Assembly: GCF_051014445.1 (NCBI RefSeq)
Contig: NC_135134.1
Location: forward strand, 22,757,672 to 22,821,671
DNA from: Colletes latitarsis
Taxonomy: Eukaryota > Arthropoda > Insecta > Hymenoptera > Colletidae
DNA length: 64,000 nt
Direction: 5' to 3'
Shown here one piece after another: positions 13,901 through 27,660 of the stretch (its first letter is position 1; each line of letters begins with the position of its first letter). The notes under the pieces are model-generated. The model searched no databases and was not told where the DNA came from. It saw nothing but the letters and a program-made list of their open reading frames with translations. The position numbers and the translations under genes were made by a program.

Positions 13901-14852
13901 GTATGCGAAAAATTCGACAGTATGAGCCAGATGATTGCAAATACCAGAACTAACCCAGACATAACCAGCGTTATCCTCTAAAATACTAATCGGAACCAGG
14001 TTTAATTGACTGACTCGGTGTGGTACCGCAATACTACGTGATCCAAACCAGAAAAAGTCCAGGATCTGGCCAACAAGTATGCGAAAAATGCGAAAGTACG
14101 AGCCAGATGAGGGCAAATACCAGACGTAACCCAGACCTAACCGGTATTATCCTCTAAAATATTAATCGCAACCAGGTTGAAATGACTGTTTCGGTGTGGT
14201 ACCACATTAATACGTGATCCTAACCAGAAATAAACCAAGGATCTGGCCATTCAAGTATGCGAAAAATGCGAAAGTATGAGCCTGATGATTGCAAATACCA
14301 GTCGTAACCCAGACCTAACCGGTGTTATCCTCCAAAATATTAATCGGGACAAGGTTTTATTGACTACTTCAGTGTGGTACCACACTAAAGACGTGATCCA
14401 AACCAGAAAAAAACCCAGGATCTGGCCAACTAGTATGCGAAAGATGCGAAAGTATGAGGCAGATGGTTGCAAATACAAGACAAAACACAAACCTTACCGT
14501 TGTTATCCTCTAAAATACTAATCAAAACCAGGTTTAAATGACTGTTTCAGTATGGTACCACATCACTACGTGACCCATACCAGAAAAAGCCCAGGATCTG
14601 GCCATTCAAGTATGCGAAAAGTGCGAAAGTATGAGCTAGATGATGGCAAATACCATACCTAACCCAGACATAGCCGGCGCTATCCTCTAAAATATTAATT
14701 ACAACCAGGTATCATTGACTGTTTCGGTGTGGGACCACATAACTACGTGATCCTGACTAGAAAAAAATCAGGATCTTGCCAACAAGTATGCGAAAAATGC
14801 GAAAGTTTGAGCCAGATGATTGCAAATACCAGACGTAACCCAGACCTAACCG
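7967..14852 (+). repeat. 6886-bp higher-order unit, copy 2 (39 monomers)
   Basis: This is the head-to-tail partner of the unit at 1081-7966. It carries the same order of variant monomers, the same internal 885-bp-spaced repeat (near 11.62-12.06 kb and 12.51-12.95 kb), and the same embedded B-type monomer (13946-14121). At 14853 the sequence leaves the unit and enters more diverged monomers. So the pair is not the start of a longer run of 6886-bp units to the right. Confidence 0.92.
13946..14121 (+). repeat. B-type monomer embedded in the A array (copy 2)
   Basis: This is the same monomer as at 7060-7235, carried along in the second 6886-bp unit at the exact 6886-bp offset. Its presence in both units shows that the B tract entered the A array before the 6886-bp duplication. 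Confidence 0.8.
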
Positions 14853-14980
14853 GTATTATCCTCAAAAATATTTATCGCAACCAGGTTGAAATGACTGTTT
14901 CGGTGGGATACCACATTACTACGTGATCCAAACCAGAAAAAACCCTGGATCTGACCAACAAGTATGCGAAAAATGCGAAA

Positions 14981-15860
14981 GTATGACCCAGATTATAGCA
15001 AATACCAGACCTAACACAAACCTAACCGGCGTTATCCTCTAAATTATTAATCGCAACCAGGTTTAATTGACTGTTTCAGTGTGGTACCACTTTACTACGT
15101 GATCCAAGCCAGGAAAAACACAGGATCTGACCAACAAGTATGCGAAAAATGCGAAAGTATGAGCCAGTTGTTTTCAAATACCAGACCTAACCCAGAGATA
15201 ACCGGCATTATCCCCTGAAATATTAATCGGAACCAGGTTTAATTGACTGTTTCGGTGTGGTACCACATTACTACGTGATTCAAATCAGAAAAAGCCCAGG
15301 ATCTGGCCAACGAGAATGAGAAAAATGCGAAAGTATGACCCAGATTATTGCAAATACCAGACCTAACACAAACCTAACCGGCGTTATCCTCTAAATTATT
15401 AATCGCAACCAGGTTTAATTGACTGTTTCAGTGTGGTACCACTTTACTACGTGACCCAAGCCAGGAAAAACACAGGATCTGTCCAACAAGTATGCGAAAA
15501 ATGCGATAGTATGAGGTAGATGACTGCATATACCAGACGTAACCCAGATATAACCGGTGTTATCCTCTATAGTCTTGATCAAATCCAGTTTTAATTGACT
15601 GTATCAGTGTGGTACCACATTAATACGTGATCCTAACCAGAAAAAAACCAAGGATCTGGCCAACAAGTATGCGAAAAATGCGAAAGTATGACCCAGATTA
15701 TTGCAAATAACAGACCTAACACAAACCTAACCGGCGTTATCCTCTAAATTATTAATCGCAACCAGGTTTAATTGACTGTTTCAGTGTGGTACCACTTTAC
15801 TACGTGATCCAAGCCAGGAAAAACACAGGATCTGACCAACAAGTATGCGAAAAATGCGAA
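14981..15860 (+). repeat. Monomer recurring at every second position, three times
   Basis: A monomer with 'gtatgacccagattat', then 'cctaacacaaacctaaccgg', 'taaattattaatcgc' and 'caagccaggaaaaacacagg' starts at 14981, 15333 and 15686, spaced 352 and 353 bp apart (two monomers). The intervening monomers differ from each other, so this is not a clean dimer HOR. The same variant reappears near 22.52-22.68 kb. Confidence 0.7.
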
Positions 15861-18800
15861 AGTATGAGCCAGATGTTTGCAAATACCAGACCTAACCCAG
15901 AGAGAACCGGCGTTATCCTGTAAAATATTAATCGCAACCAGGTTTTATTGACTGTTTCAGTGTGGTACCACATTACTACGTGATTCAAATCAGAAAAAGC
16001 CCAGGTTCTGGCTAACAAGTATGCGAAAAATTCGAAAGTATGAGGCAGATGATTGCAAATACCAGACCTAACCCAGACATAACCGGGGTCATCCTCCAAA
16101 ATATTGATGGAACCCAGGTTGAATTGACTATTTCAGTGTGGTACCACATTACTACGTGATTCAAATCAGAAAAAGCCCAGGATCTGGCCATCAAGAATGA
16201 GAAAAATGCGAAAGTATGAGGCAGATGATTGCAAATACCAGACCTAACCAAGACATAACCGGGGTTATCCTATAAAATATTAATCGCAATCAGGTTTAAT
16301 TGACTGTTTCAGTGTGGTACCACATTACTACGTGATCCTAACGAGAGAAAAACCCAGGATCTGGCCATTCAAGTATCCGAAAAATGCGAAAGTATGAGCC
16401 TGATGATTGCAAATACCAGTCGTAACCCAGACCTAACCGGTGTTATCCTCCAAAATATTAATCGGGACAAGGTTTTATTGACTACTTCAGTGTGGTACCA
16501 CACTAAAGACGTGATCCAAACCAGAAAAAAACCCAGGATCTGGCCAACTAGTATGCGAAAGATGCGAAAGTATGAGGCAGATGGTTGCAAATACAAGACA
16601 AAACACAAACCTTACCGTTGTTATCCTCTAAAATATTGATGGAACCCAGGTTGAATTGACTATTTCAGTGTGGTACTAGTTTAATACGTGGTCCTAACCA
16701 GAAAAAAAACCAGGATCTGGCCAACAAGTATGCGAAGGATGCGAAAGTATGAGGCAGATGATTGCAGATACCAGAACTAACCCAGACATAACCAGGGTTA
16801 TCCTCTAAAATATTAATCGGAACAAGGTTTAATTGACTGTTTCAGTGTGGTACCACTTTAGTACGGGATCCAATCCAAAAAAAGCCCGGGTTATGGCCAT
16901 TCAAGTATGCGAAAAAAGCGGAAGTATCAGCTAGATGATGGCAAATACGAGACCTAACCCAGACATAACCGGCGTTATCCTCAAAAATATTAATCCCAAC
17001 CAGGTTTAATTGACTGATTCGGTGTGGTACCACTTTACTACATGATCCAAACCAGGAAAAACACAGGATCTGACCAACAAGTATGCGAAAAATGCGAAAG
17101 TATGAGCCAGATTAGTGCAAATACCAGACCTAACACAAACCTAACCGGCGTTATCCCCTGAAATATTAATCACAGCCAGGTTTAAATGACTGTTTCGGCG
17201 TGGTACCACATTACTGCGTGATCCAAATCAGAAGAAGCCCAGGATCTGGCCAACAAGTATGCGAAAAATGCGAAAGTATAAGCCAGATGATTACAAATAC
17301 CAGACCTAACCCAGAGATAACCGGCGTTATCCTCTAAAATATTAATCGGAACCAGGTTTAATTGACTGTTTCGGTGTGGTACCACATTTCTATGTGATCC
17401 AAACCTGAAAATGCCCAGGATCTGGCCATTCAAGAATGAGAAAAATGCGAAGGTATGAGCAGATGATTGCAAATACCAGACCTAACCCAGACATAACCGG
17501 GGTTATCCTCTAAAATATTAATCGCAATCAGGTTTAATTGACTGTTTCAGTGTGGTACCACATTACTACGTGATCCTAACCAGAGGAAACCCAGGATCTG
17601 GCCAACAAGAATGCGAAAAATGCGAAAGTATGAGGCAGATGATTGCAAAGACCAGACCTAACCCAGGCATAATCTGCGTAATCCTCTAAATTATTAATCG
17701 CAACCAGGATTAATTGACCGTTTCAGAGTGGTACCTCTTTACTACGTGATCCAAACCAGAAAAAGGACAGGATCTGGCCATTCAAGTATGCGAAAAATGC
17801 GAAAGTATGAGGCAGATTGTTGCAAATACCAGACGTAACCCAGACCTAGCCGGTATTATCCTCTAAAATATTAATCGCAACCAGGTTGAAATGACTGTTT
17901 CGGTGGGATACCACATTACTACGTGATCCAAACCAGAAAAAACCCAGGATCTGACCAACAAGTATGCGAAAAATGCGAAAGTATGAGCCAGATGATTGCA
18001 AATACCAGAACTAACCCAGACCTAACCGGTGATATCCTCTAATATAATCTTCGAATCCAGGTTGAATTATCTATTTCTGTGTGGCACCACATTAACACGT
18101 GATCCTTACCAGAAAAATACCCAGGATCTGGCCAACGAGTATACGAGTGATGCGAAAGTATGAGCAAGATGATTGCAAATACCAAAAACTAACCCAAACA
18201 TAACCGCGGTTTTCCAATAAAATATTAATCGAATCCAGGTTCAATTGACTATTTCAGTGTGCCACCACATTAATACGTGATCCTAACGAAAAAAGAACCC
18301 AGGATCTCACCAACAAGTATGCGAAAAATGCGAAAGTATGAGCCAGATTATTGCAAATGCCAGACCTAACACAAACCTAACCGGCGTTATCCCCTAAAAT
18401 ATTAATCACAACCAGGTTTAAATGACTGTTTCGTCGTGGTACCACATTACTACGTGATCCAAATCAGAAGAAACCCAGGATCTGGCCAATAAGTATGCGA
18501 AAAATGCGAAAGTATGAGCCAGATGTTTGCAAATACCAGACCTAACCCAGATAGAACCGGCGTTATCCTATAAAATATTAATCGCAACCTGGTTTAATTG
18601 ACTGTTTCAGTGCGGTACCACATTAGTACGTGATACAAACCTGAAAAACCCCAGGATCTGGCGATTCAAGTATGCGAAAAATGCGAAAGTATGAGCTAGA
18701 TGATGGCAAATACCAGACGCAACCCAGACCTAACCGGTGATATCCTCTAAATCATTGATCGTATCCTGGTTTAATTAACGGTTTCAGTGTGGTACCACAT

Positions 18801-20477
18801 TACTACGTGATTCAAATCAGAAAAAGCCCAGGATCTGGCCAACAAGTATGAGAAAAATGCGAAAGTATGAGGCATATGATTGCAAATATCAGACCTAACA
18901 CAGACATAACGGCGTCATCCTCAAAAATATTAATCCCAACCAGGTTTAAATGACTGTTTCGGTGTGGTACCACTTTACTACGTGATCCAAGCAAGGAAAA
19001 ACACAGGACCTGAACAACAAGTATGCGAAAATGCGAAAGCTTGAGCCAGATTATTGCAAATACCAGACCTAACACAAACCTAACCGGCATTATCTCCTAA
19101 AATATTAATCACAACCAGGTTGAAATGACTGTTTCGGCGTGGTACCACATTACTACGAGATCCAAACCAGGAAGAACACAGGATCTGACCAACAAGTATG
19201 CGAAAAATCCGAAAGTATGGGACAGATTGTTACAAATACCAGACCTAACACAAACCTATACGGTGTTATCCTCTAAAGAATTGATCAAATCCTGGTTTGA
19301 TTGACGGTTTCAGTGTGGTACCACATTACTACCTGATTCAAATCAGAAAAAGCCCAGGATCTGGCCAACAAGAATGAGAAAAATGTGAAAGTATGAGCTA
19401 GATGATGGCAAATACCAGACCTAACCCAGGCATACCCGGCGTTCCCCTCTAAAATATTAATCGGAATCAGGTTTTATTGACTATTTCAGTGTGGTGCCAC
19501 TTTACTACGTGATCCAAACCAGAAAAAGGACAGGATCTGGCCATTCAAGTATGCGAAAAATGCGAAAGTATGAGGCAGATTATTGCAAATACCAGACGTA
19601 ACCCAGACATAACCGGCGTTATCCTCTAAAATATTAATCCCAACCAGGTATAATTGACTGTTTCGGTGTGGGACCACATTACTACGTGATCCTGACCAGA
19701 AAAAAACTCAGGATCTTGCCAACAAGTATGCGAAAAATGCGAAAGTTTGAGACAGATGATTGCAAATACCAGACGTAACCCGGATCGAACCGGTGTTATC
19801 CTCTAAAATATTGGTCGAAACCAACTTTAGTTGACTATTTCAGTGTGGTACTACTTTCATACGTGATCCTAACCAGAAAAAAACCCAGGATCTGGCCAAC
19901 AAGTATGCGAAAGATGCGAAAGTATGAGCCAGATGATTGGAAATACCAGACCTAACACAAACCTAACCGGCGTTATCCTCTAAAATATTAGTCGGAACAA
20001 GGTTTAATTGACTGTTTCAGTGTGGTACCACTTTACTACGTGATTCTAACCAGAGAAAGCCCAGGATATGGCCATTCAATTATGCGAAAAATGCGAAACT
20101 ATGAGCTAGATAATGGCAAATACCACACTTAACCCTGACCTAACCGGTGTTATCCTCTAAAATATTCGTCGAATCCAGGTTGAGTTAACCATTTCAGTGT
20201 GGCACCACATTAACACGTGACCCTAACGAGAAAAGTACCCAGGATCTGGCCAAAAGTACGCGAATTATGCGAACCTATGAGGCAGATGATTGCAAATGCC
20301 AGACGTAACCCAGACCTACCCGGTGATATCCTGTAAAATATTCATCGAATCCAGGTTGAATTGACTATTTCAGTGTGGTACCACTTTCATACGTGATCCT
20401 AACCAGAAAAAAAACCAGGATCTGGCCAAAAAGTATGCGAAAAATGCGAAAGTATGAGCCAGATTATTGCATATACC

Positions 20478-20601
20478 AGACCGAACACAAACCTGTACGG
20501 TGTTATCCTCTTACTACGTGATTCAAATCAGAAAAACCCCAGGATCTGGCCAACAAGTATACCAAAAATGCGAAAGTATGACCATGATGATTACAAATAC
20601 C
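20478..20601 (+). repeat. Truncated 124-bp monomer (52-bp internal deletion)
   Basis: After 'tgttatcctc' (ending at 20510) the sequence jumps straight to 'ttactacgtgattc' (from 20511). The AATATT-like segment, 'attgac' and the ggtaccac dyad of a normal monomer are missing. Compared with related monomers, about 52 bp are gone. The array phase downstream is restored in the next monomer (20602). This is the only internal deletion of this size I noticed. Confidence 0.85.
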
Positions 20602-23370
20602 AGACGTAACCCAGACCTAACCGGTGTTATCCTCTAAAATATTGATCGAACCCAGGTTGAATTGACTATTTCAGTGTGGTACCAGATTAATGCGTGATCC
20701 TAACCGGAAAAAAACCCAGGATCTGGCCAACAAGTAAGCGAAGGATGCGAAAGTATATGCAAGATGATTGCAAATACCAGAACTAACCTAGACATAACCA
20801 GCGTTATTCTCTAAAATATTAATCGGAACAAGGTTTAATTGACTGTTTCAGTCTGGTACCACTTTACTACGTGATCCAAACCAGAAAGAGGACAGGATCT
20901 GGCCATTCAAGTATGCGAAAAATGCGAAAGTATGAGGCAGATTATTGCAAATACTAGACGTAACCCAGACCTAACCGGTGTGATCATCTAAAATATTAAT
21001 CGCAACCAGGTTGAAATGACTGTTTCGGTGGGGTACCGCATTACTACGTGATCCAAACCTGAAAAAGCCCAGGATCTGGCCATTCAAGTATGCAATAATT
21101 GCGAAAGTATGAGGCAGATTATTGCAAATACCAGACGTAACCCAGACCTAACTGGTGTTATCCTCTAAAATATTCATCGCAACCAGGTTGAAATGACTGT
21201 TTCGGTGGGGTACCACATTACTACGTGATCCAATCCAAAAAAAGCCCGGGATATGGCCATTCAATTATGCGAAAAATGCGAAAGTATCAGCTAGATGATT
21301 GCTAATACCACACGTAACCCAGACCTAACCGGTATTGTCCTCTAAAATATTAATCGCAACCAGGTTTAAATGACGGTTTCGGTGCGGTACCACATTAATA
21401 CGTGATCCAAACCAGGAAAAATACAGGATCTGACCAACAAGTATGCGAAAAATTCGACAGTATGAGCCAGATGATTGCAAATACCAGAACTAACCCAGAC
21501 ATAACCAGCGTTATCCTCTAAAATATTAATCGGAACAAGGTTTAATTGACCGTTCCAGTGTGCTACCCCTTTACTACGTGATCCAAGCCAGAAAAAGGAC
21601 AGGATCTGGCCATTCAAGTATGCGAAAAATGCGAATGTATGAGGCAGATTATTGCAAATACCAGACGTAACCCAGACCTAACCGGCATTATCCTCTAAAA
21701 TATTAATCGCAACCAGGTTGAAATGACTGTCTCGGTGTGGTACCACATTAATACGTGATCCTAACCAGAAATAAACCAAGGATCTGGCCATTCAAGTATG
21801 CGAAAAATGCGAAAGTATGAGCCTGATCATTGCACATACCAGTCGTAACCCAGACCTAACCGGTGTTATCCTCCAAAATATTAATCGGGACAAGGTTTTA
21901 TTGACTACTTCAGTGTGGTACCACACTAAAGACGTGATCCAAACCAGAAAAAAACCCAGGATCTGGCCAACTAGTATGCGAAAGATGCGAAAGTATGAGG
22001 CAGATGGTTGCAAATACAAGACAAAACACAAACCTTACCGTTGTTATCCTCTAAAATACTAATCAAAACCAGCTTTAAATGACTGTTTCAGTATGGTACC
22101 ACATCACTACGTGACCCATACCAGAAAAAGCCCAGGATCTGGCCATTCAAGTATGCGAAAAGTGCGAAAGTATGAGCTAGATGATGGCAAATACCATACC
22201 TAACCCAGACATAGCCGGCACTATCCTCTAAAATATTAATTCCAACCAGGTATCATTGACTGTTTCGGTGTGGGACCACATAACTACGTGATCCTGACTA
22301 GAAAAAAATCAGGATCTGGCCAACAAGTATGCGAAAAATGCGAAAGTTTGAGCCAGATGATTGCAAATACCAGACGTAACCCAGACCTAACCGGTATTAT
22401 CCTCCGAAATATTTATCGAAACCAGGTTGAAATGACTGTTTCGGTGTGATACCACATTACTACGTGATCCAAACCAGAAAAAACCCAGGATCTGACCAAC
22501 AAATATGCGAAAAATGCGAAAGTATGACCCAGATTATTGCAAATACCAGACCTAACACAAACCTAACCGGCGTTATCCTCTAAATTATTAATCGCAACCA
22601 GGTTTAATTGACTGTTTCAGTGTGGTACCACTTTACTACGTGATCCAAGCCAGGAAAAACACAGGATCTGACCAACAAGTATGCGAAAAATGCGAAAGTA
22701 TGAGCCAGATGTTATCAAATACCAGACCTAACCCAGATTTAACCGGCGTTATCCAATAAAATAATAATCGCAACCAGGTTTAATTGACTGTTTAAGTGTG
22801 GTATCACATAGATACGTGATCTTATCCAGAAAAAGACCAAGGATCTGGCCAACAAGTATGCGAAAAATACGAAAGTATGAGCAAGATGATGGCAAATACC
22901 AAATCTAACCCAGACCTCACCGGTGTTATCCACTACAATACTGATCGAATCTAGGTTGAATTGACTATTTCAGTATGGCACCACATTAATACGTGATCCT
23001 AACCAGAAAAAAAACCAGGATCTGTCCAACAAGTATGCGAAAAATGCGAAAGTATGAGGTAGATGACTGCATATACCAGACGTAACCCAGATATAACCGG
23101 TGTTATCCTCTATAGTCTTGATCAAATCCAGTTTTAATTGACTGTTTCGGTGTGGTACCACATTAATACGTGATCCTAACAAGAAAAAAACCAAGGATCT
23201 GGCCAACAAGTATGCGAAAAATGCGAAAGGTTGAGCCAGATGATTGCAAATACCAGACGTGCCCCTGACCTAACCGGTATTATCCTCTAAAATATTAATC
23301 GCAACCAGGTTGAAATCACTGTTTCGGTGTGGTACCATATTACTACTTGATCCAAACCAGAAAAAACCCA

Positions 23371-24430
23371 GGATCTGACCAACAAGTATGCGAAAAATGC
23401 GAAAATATGAGCCAGATGATTGCAAATACCAGAACTAACCCAGACATAACCAGGGTTATCCTCTAAAATAATAATCGGAACAAGGTTTAATTGACTGTTT
23501 TAGTGTTGTACCACTTTACTACGTGATCCCAACCAGAAGAAGGACAGGATCTGGCCATTCAAGTATGCGAAAAATGCGAAAGTATGAGCCCGATGATTGC
23601 AAATACCAGAACTACCCCAGACATAACTGGCGTTATCCTATAAAATATTAATCGCAACCAGGTTTAATTGACGGTTTCAGTGTGGTACCACACTTCTACG
23701 TTATTCATATCAGAAAAAGGACAGGATCTGGCCATTCAAGTATGCGAAAAATGCGAAAGTATGAGGCATATTATTGCAAATACCAGACGTAACCCAGACC
23801 TTACAGGTATTATCCTCCAAAATATTAATCGCAACCAGGTTGAAATGACTGTTTCGGTGGGATACCACATTACTACGTGATCCAAACCAGAAAAAACCCA
23901 GGATCTGACCAACAAGTATGCGAAAAATGCGAAAATATGAGCCAGATGATTGCAAATACCAGAACTAACCCAGACATAACCAGGGTTATCCTCTAAAATA
24001 ATAATCGGAACAAGGTTTAATTGACTGTTTTAGTGTTGTACCACTTTACTACGTAATCCCAACCAGAAGAAGGACAGGATCTGGCCATTCAAGTATGCGA
24101 AAAATGCGAAAGTATGAGCCCGATGATTGCAAATACCAGAACTACCCCAGACATAACTGGCGTTATCCTATAAAATATTAATCGCAACCAGGTTTAATTG
24201 ACGGTTTCAGTGTGGTACCACACTTCTACGTTATTCATATCAGAAAAAGGACAGGATCTGGCCATTCAAGTATGCGAAAAATGCGAAAGTATGAGGCATA
24301 TTATTGCAAATACCAGACGTAACCCAGACCTTACAGGTATTATCCTCCAAAATATTAATCGCAACCAGGTTGAAATGACTGTTTCGGTGGGATACCACAT
24401 TACTACGTGATCCAAACCAGAAAAAACCCA
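23371..24430 (+). repeat. Tandem pair of 530-bp trimers (copy 1)
   Basis: Two adjacent 530-bp blocks of three monomers each (23371-23900 and 23901-24430) are almost identical. One difference seen is 'acgtgatccc' near 23520 against 'acgtaatccc' near 24050. Diagnostic marks are 'taaaataataatcgg', 'ttttagtgttgtaccac', 'ggcatattattgc' and 'ccttacaggtattatcctcc'. A third repetition starts at 24431 but switches type after about 30 bp. Confidence 0.88.
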
Positions 24431-27180
24431 GGATCTGACCAACAAGTATGCGAAAAATGCGAAAGTATGACCCAGATTATTGCAAATACCAGACCTAACA
24501 CAAACCTAACCGGCGTTATCCTCTAAATTATTAATCGCAACCAGGTTTAATTGACTGTTTAAGTGTGGTATCACATTGATACGTGATCTTATCCAGAAAA
24601 AGCCCAAGGATCTGGCCAACAAGTATGCGAAAAATTCGAAAGTATGAGCTAGATGATGGCAAATACCAAATCTAACCCAGACCTCACCGGTGTTATCCAC
24701 TACAATACTGATCGAATCTAGGTTGAATTGACTATTTCAGTATGGCACCACATTAATACGTGATCCTAACCAGAAAAAAAACCAGGATCTGTCCAACAAG
24801 TATGCGAAAAGTGCGAAAGTATGAGGTAGATGACTGCAAATACCATAACTAACCCAGACATTACCGGCGTTATCCTATAAAATATTAATCGCAACCAGGT
24901 TTAATTGACGGTATCAGTGTGGTACCACACTACTACGTTATTCAAATCAGAAAAAGCGCAGGATCTGGCCAACAAGTATACCAAAAATGCGAAAGTATGA
25001 GGAAGATGATTGCAAATACCACACGTAACCCAGACCTAACCGGTGTTATCCTCTAAAATATTGATCGAACCCAGGTTGATTTGAATATTTCAGTGTGGTA
25101 CCACTTTAATACGTGATTCTAACCAGACAGAAACCCAGGATCTGGCCAACAAGTATGCGAAAGATGCGAAAGTATGAGCCAGATGATTGCAAATACCATT
25201 ACTAACCCAGACCTAACCAGCGTTATCCTCTAAAATATTAATCGGAACAAGGTTTAATTGACTGTTTTAGTGTTGTACCACTTTACTACGTGATCCCAAC
25301 CAGAAAAAGGACAGGATCTGGCCATTCAAGTATGCGAAAAATGCGAAATTATGAGCTAGGTGATGGCAAATACCAGACCTAACCCAGGCATAACCGGCGT
25401 TCCCCTCCAAATTATTAATCGGAACCAGGTTTTATTGACTATTTCAGTGCGGTACCACATTACTACGTGATTCAAATCAGAAAAAGCCCAGGTTCTGGCC
25501 AACGAGGATGAGAAAAATGCGAAAGTATGACGCAGATTGTTGCAAATACCAGACCTAACCCAGGCATAATCTGCGTAATCCTCTAAATTATTAATCGCAA
25601 CCAGGTTTAATTGACTGTTTCAGTGTGGTACCACTTTACTTCGTGATCCAAGCCAGGAAAAACACAGGATCTGACCAACAAGTATGCGAAAAATGCGAAA
25701 GTATCAGCCAGATGTTTTCAAATACCAGACCTAACCCAGATTTAACCGGCGTTATCCTATAAAATAATAATCGCAACCAGGTTTAATTGACTGTTTAAGT
25801 GTGGTATCACATTGATACGTGATCTTATCCAGAAAAAGACCAAGGATCTGGCCAACAAGTATGCGAAAAATTCGAAAGTATGAGCTAGATGATGGCAAAT
25901 ACCAGATCTAACCCAGACCTCACCGGTGTTATCCACTACAATACTGATCGAATCTAGGTTGAATTGACTATTTCAGTATGGCACCACATTAATACGTGAT
26001 CCTAACCAGAAAAAAAACCAGGATCTGTCCAACAAGTATGCGAAAAATGCGAAAGTATGAGGTAGATGACTGCAAATACCATAACTAACACAAACCTATA
26101 CGGTGTTATCCTCTAAAGCATTGATCAAATCCTGGTTTAATTGACTGTTTCGGTGGGGTATCACTTTACTACGTGATCCAAGCCAGGAAAAACACAGGAT
26201 CTGAGCAACAAGTATGCGAAAAATGCGAAAGTATGAGCCAGATGTTTTCAAATACCAGACCTAACCTAGATTTAACCCGCGTTATCCTATAAAATAATAA
26301 TCGCAACCAGGTTTGATTGACTGTTTAAGTGTGGTATCACATTGGTACGTGATCTTATCCAGAAAAAGACCAAGGATCTGGCCAACAAGTATGCGAAAAA
26401 TTCGAAAGTATGAGCTAGATGATGGCAAATACCAAACGTAACCCAGACCTCACCGGTGTTATCCACTACAATACTGATCGAATCTAGATTGAATTGCCTA
26501 TTTCAGTATGGCACCACATTAATACGTGATCCCAACCAGAAAAAAAACCAGGATCTGGCCGACAAGTATGCGAAAAATGCGAAAGTATGAGCCAGATGTT
26601 TTCAAATACCAGACCTAACCCAGATTTAACCGGCATTATCCTCAAAAATATTAATCCCAACCAGGTTTGATTGACTGTTTCGGTGGGGTACCACTTTACT
26701 ACATGATCCAAGCCAGGAAAAACACAGGATCTGACCAACAAGTATGCGAAAGATGCGAAAGTATGAGGCACATTATTGCAAATACCAGACGTAACCCAGA
26801 CCTAACCGGTATTATCCCCTAAAATATTAATCGCAACCAGGTTGAAATGACTGTTTCGGTGGGATACCACATTACTACGTGATAGAAACCAGAAAAAACA
26901 CAGGATCTGACCAACAAGTATGCGAAAAATGCAAAAGTATGAGCCAGATGATTGCAAATACCAGACCTAACACAAACCTATACGGTGTTATCCTCTAAAG
27001 CATTGATCAAATCCTGGTTTAATTGACTGTTTCGGTGGGGTACCACTTTACTACGTGATCCAAGCCAGGAAAAACACAGGATCTGAGCAACAAGTATGCG
27101 AAAAATGCGAAAGTATGAGCCAGATGTTTTCAAATACCAGACCTAACCTAGATTTAACCCGCGTTATCCTATAAAATATT

Positions 27181-27660
27181 AATCGCAACCAGGTTTGATT
27201 GACTGTTTCAGTGTGGTACCACTTTACTACGTAATCCAAACCAGAAAAAGGACAGGATCAAGTATGGAAAAAATGCGAAAGTATGAGGCAGATTATTGCA
27301 AATACCAGACGTAACCCAGACCTAACCGGTATTATCCTCTAAAATATTAATCGCAACCAGGTTGAAATGACTGTTTCGGTGGGATACCACATTACTACCT
27401 GATCCAAACCAGAAAAAACCCAGGATCTGACCAACAAGTATGCGAAAAATGCGAAAGTATGAGCCAGATTATTGCAAATACCAGACCTAACATAAACCTT
27501 ACCGGCGTTATCCTCTAAATTATTAATCGCAACCAGGTTTAATTGACTGTTTCAGTGTGGTACCACTTTACTACGTGATCCAAACCAGAAAAAGGACAGG
27601 ATCAAGTATGCAAAAAATGCGAAAGTATGAGGCAGATTATTGCAAATACCAGACGCAACC
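27181..27660 (+). repeat. Monomers with a shared 9-bp deletion (copy 1 pair)
   Basis: Two monomers read 'ggacaggatcaagtatg' where the usual form is 'ggacaggat' + 'ctggccatt' + 'caagtatg'. The 9 bp 'ctggccatt' are missing after 27258 and after 27602. The shared deletion marks common descent and gives ~168-bp monomers. Confidence 0.85.

Larger units (their letters stand above)
14853..23370 (+). repeat. Diverged, weakly ordered A monomers
   Basis: About 48 monomers with no dominant long period. Neighbours differ at many positions. There are more single-base indels and unusual motifs than elsewhere, for example 'tctaatataatcttcgaatc' near 18040, 'gtgtggcaccacattaacac' near 18081 and 20197, and 'gaattatgcgaacctatgag' near 20262. 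Local order is limited to short-range repeats, such as one monomer recurring at every second position at 14981, 15333 and 15686. A block around 16.37-16.64 kb and another around 21.4-22.4 kb are relatives of 7.0-7.9 kb. The section looks older than the near-identical units that flank it. Confidence 0.75.

Noticed and set aside
20478..20601. Transposon insertion or excision scar at the short monomer
   Set aside because: No inserted sequence, terminal inverted repeat or target-site duplication. It is a simple internal deletion.
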